Shown: positions 63,088 to 64,000 of the stretch, in pieces | Layout of the letters: every line of letters begins with the position of its first letter | How positions within the stretch are numbered: position 1 is the stretch's first letter | Assembly (NCBI GenBank): GCA_025458165.1 | Contig: JALOTB010000002.1 | Coordinates: forward strand, 32,658-96,657 | DNA: 64,000 bases | DNA from: Chromatiaceae bacterium | GTDB taxonomy: Bacteria; Pseudomonadota; Gammaproteobacteria; Chromatiales; Chromatiaceae | Direction of reading: 5' to 3' | Position numbers and translations under genes: made by a program | The notes under the pieces: generated by a model | Told to the model about the DNA's origin: nothing | The model's database searches: none | The model's input: only the letters and a program-made list of their open reading frames with translations

Positions 63088-63423
63088 ATGTTAGAGGTGA
63101 ACGGCAAGAACATAGAGCTGACCGATGCTGGCTATCTGGTCAATCATCTGGACTGGAATGAGGACGTGGCGCTTGCCATCGCCGCCAAAGAGGGTGTCGA
63201 GCTGACGGAGAAGCACTGGGACGTGCTCCACTATCTCCGCGATGAGTACATCAACAATGGCGGCAATCAGCCCATGGAACGGGTGGTGCTCAAGGACATG
63301 GGCAAGAAGTGGGGCAGCAAGCCGACCAGCAAGGACCTCTACCAGCTCTTCCCCCTCGCGCCTACAAAGCAGGGCACCAAGATCGCAGGGCTGCCCCAGG
63401 TGATGCGGAAGGGCGGCTACTAA
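63088..63423 (+). CDS. Cysteine-free DsrC/TusE paralogue
   Basis: A 111-residue member of the DsrC/TusE/RspA family. The fold is well kept (LTDAGYLVNHLDWNEDVALAIAAKEGVELTEKHWDVLHYLRDEYINNGG, SKDLYQLFP), but the C-terminal arm reads TKQGTKIAGLPQVMRKGGY with both active Cys missing; the whole protein has no Cys. It cannot carry persulfide in the usual way, so it fits the RspA (regulatory) class. GAGAGGAG precedes the ATG. It stands between the Cas6-like gene and the convergent rRNA operon. Confidence 0.9.
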   Translation: MLEVNGKNIELTDAGYLVNHLDWNEDVALAIAAKEGVELTEKHWDVLHYLRDEYINNGGNQPMERVVLKDMGKKWGSKPTSKDLYQLFPLAPTKQGTKIAGLPQVMRKGGY

Positions 63424-63517
63424 AGCCTTCCCCGTTAGGCAACGTCCTTCTCCCCGTTCCGGGGTCTCCGACCTCGGATCTCTCGACCATCCTCCGCAGC
63501 CGCAGCCCCGCCCCCGA

Positions 63518-63552
63518 CAAAAAACCCCGCCGAGCGTTGCTGGGCGGGGTTG
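63518..63552 (-). terminator. Terminator of the rRNA operon
   Basis: On the minus strand an AACCCCGCC stem, an 11-base loop and GGCGGGGTT are followed by a T-run. It lies about 13 bases past the 5S gene end. It may also affect the convergent DsrC-like gene. Confidence 0.88.
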
Positions 63553-63564
63553 GGGGGGAGAGGG

Positions 63565-63682
63565 ACCTGGCGGTGACCTACTTTCGCATGGGGAGGCCCC
63601 ACACTATCATCGGCGAGTCACCGTTTCACTTCTGAGTTCGGGATGGGATCAGGTGGTTCCAGTGTTCTGTGGCCGCCAGGGA
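63565..63682 (-). rRNA. 5S ribosomal RNA
   Basis: The minus strand reads as a 5S gene with the conserved CCCGAACTCAGAAGTGAAAC block and complementary ends (CCTGGCGG/CCGCCAGG). It is about 118 bases. Ends are placed from the pairing and may be off by a few bases. Confidence 0.95.
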
Positions 63683-63776
63683 AAGGGGGCGCGCGGCGCG
63701 GGGTGTGGCCGGCGCGCGGGTGACGGTGGTGATCGTAAAGGCGGGCGTGGGACCACCCAAAGGGTTTGGGTGTTAT

Positions 63777-64000
<224 letters not shown>

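Overview
This 64 kb, GC-rich window reads as chromosome from a sulfur-oxidising gammaproteobacterium, most likely a purple sulfur bacterium (Chromatiaceae). The main reason is a complete reverse-acting dissimilatory sulfite reductase cluster in the Allochromatium order dsrABEFHCMKLJOPNRS (minus strand, 60484 down to 46054). A class III poly-hydroxyalkanoate locus (phaB-phaP-phaR-phaA, phaE-phaC) and a petABC cytochrome bc1 operon fit the same group. No photosynthesis genes lie in the window, so phototrophy itself is not shown.

Layout from left to right. 1-3975: an RND efflux permease running off the left edge with an unusually long Ala/Pro-rich tail. 4.7-11.3 kb: a small membrane protein, a PEBP-family protein, a PBP/FtsW-RodA pair, a GH13 glycosidase and a small exported Tyr-rich protein. 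11.4-14.6 kb: a zinc uptake operon znuA-znuC-znuB-zur behind a Zur-like operator. 14.7-18.8 kb: a conserved protein of unknown function and a CbiMLQO-type ECF metal transporter. A NikR-type operator upstream points to nickel as its substrate. 19-27.5 kb: housekeeping and poorly known genes (lipocalin, DUF6134, RRM protein, isoprenylcysteine-type methyltransferase, DUF4262, HD protein, TrmN6-like methyltransferase, alanine-rich lipoprotein, macrodomain protein, DUF3301).

27.6-33.9 kb: sspB-sspA, petC-petB-petA, a Nif3-like protein and a DegS-type protease. 34.1-39.5 kb: the PHA locus, where the same 16-base motif sits before phaP and before phaEC. 39.6-46.1 kb: Rieske protein, membrane protein, an isolated 54-residue membrane protein with its own promoter and terminator, MepA endopeptidase, a receiver-like protein overlapping a 2-oxoglutarate/Fe(II) dioxygenase, a deaminase, DUF2784 and a GT39-type glycosyltransferase. 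46-60.5 kb: the dsr operon. 61.3-63.4 kb, divergent from dsrA: two unrecognised genes, an orphan Cas6/Cmx6-like gene with no CRISPR array or other cas gene, and a cysteine-free DsrC/TusE paralogue. The right edge holds the end of an rRNA operon (23S partial, 5S, terminator) on the minus strand.

The most promising lead for something undescribed is the three-gene group 61261-62937, a Cas6-family RNA endonuclease fold without CRISPR next to sulfur oxidation genes, followed by the cysteine-free DsrC paralogue. Other leads are the NikR operator with an apparent ATC start codon for the CbiM-type subunit, the near-perfect 28-base palindrome before dsrS, and the repeated PHA operator.
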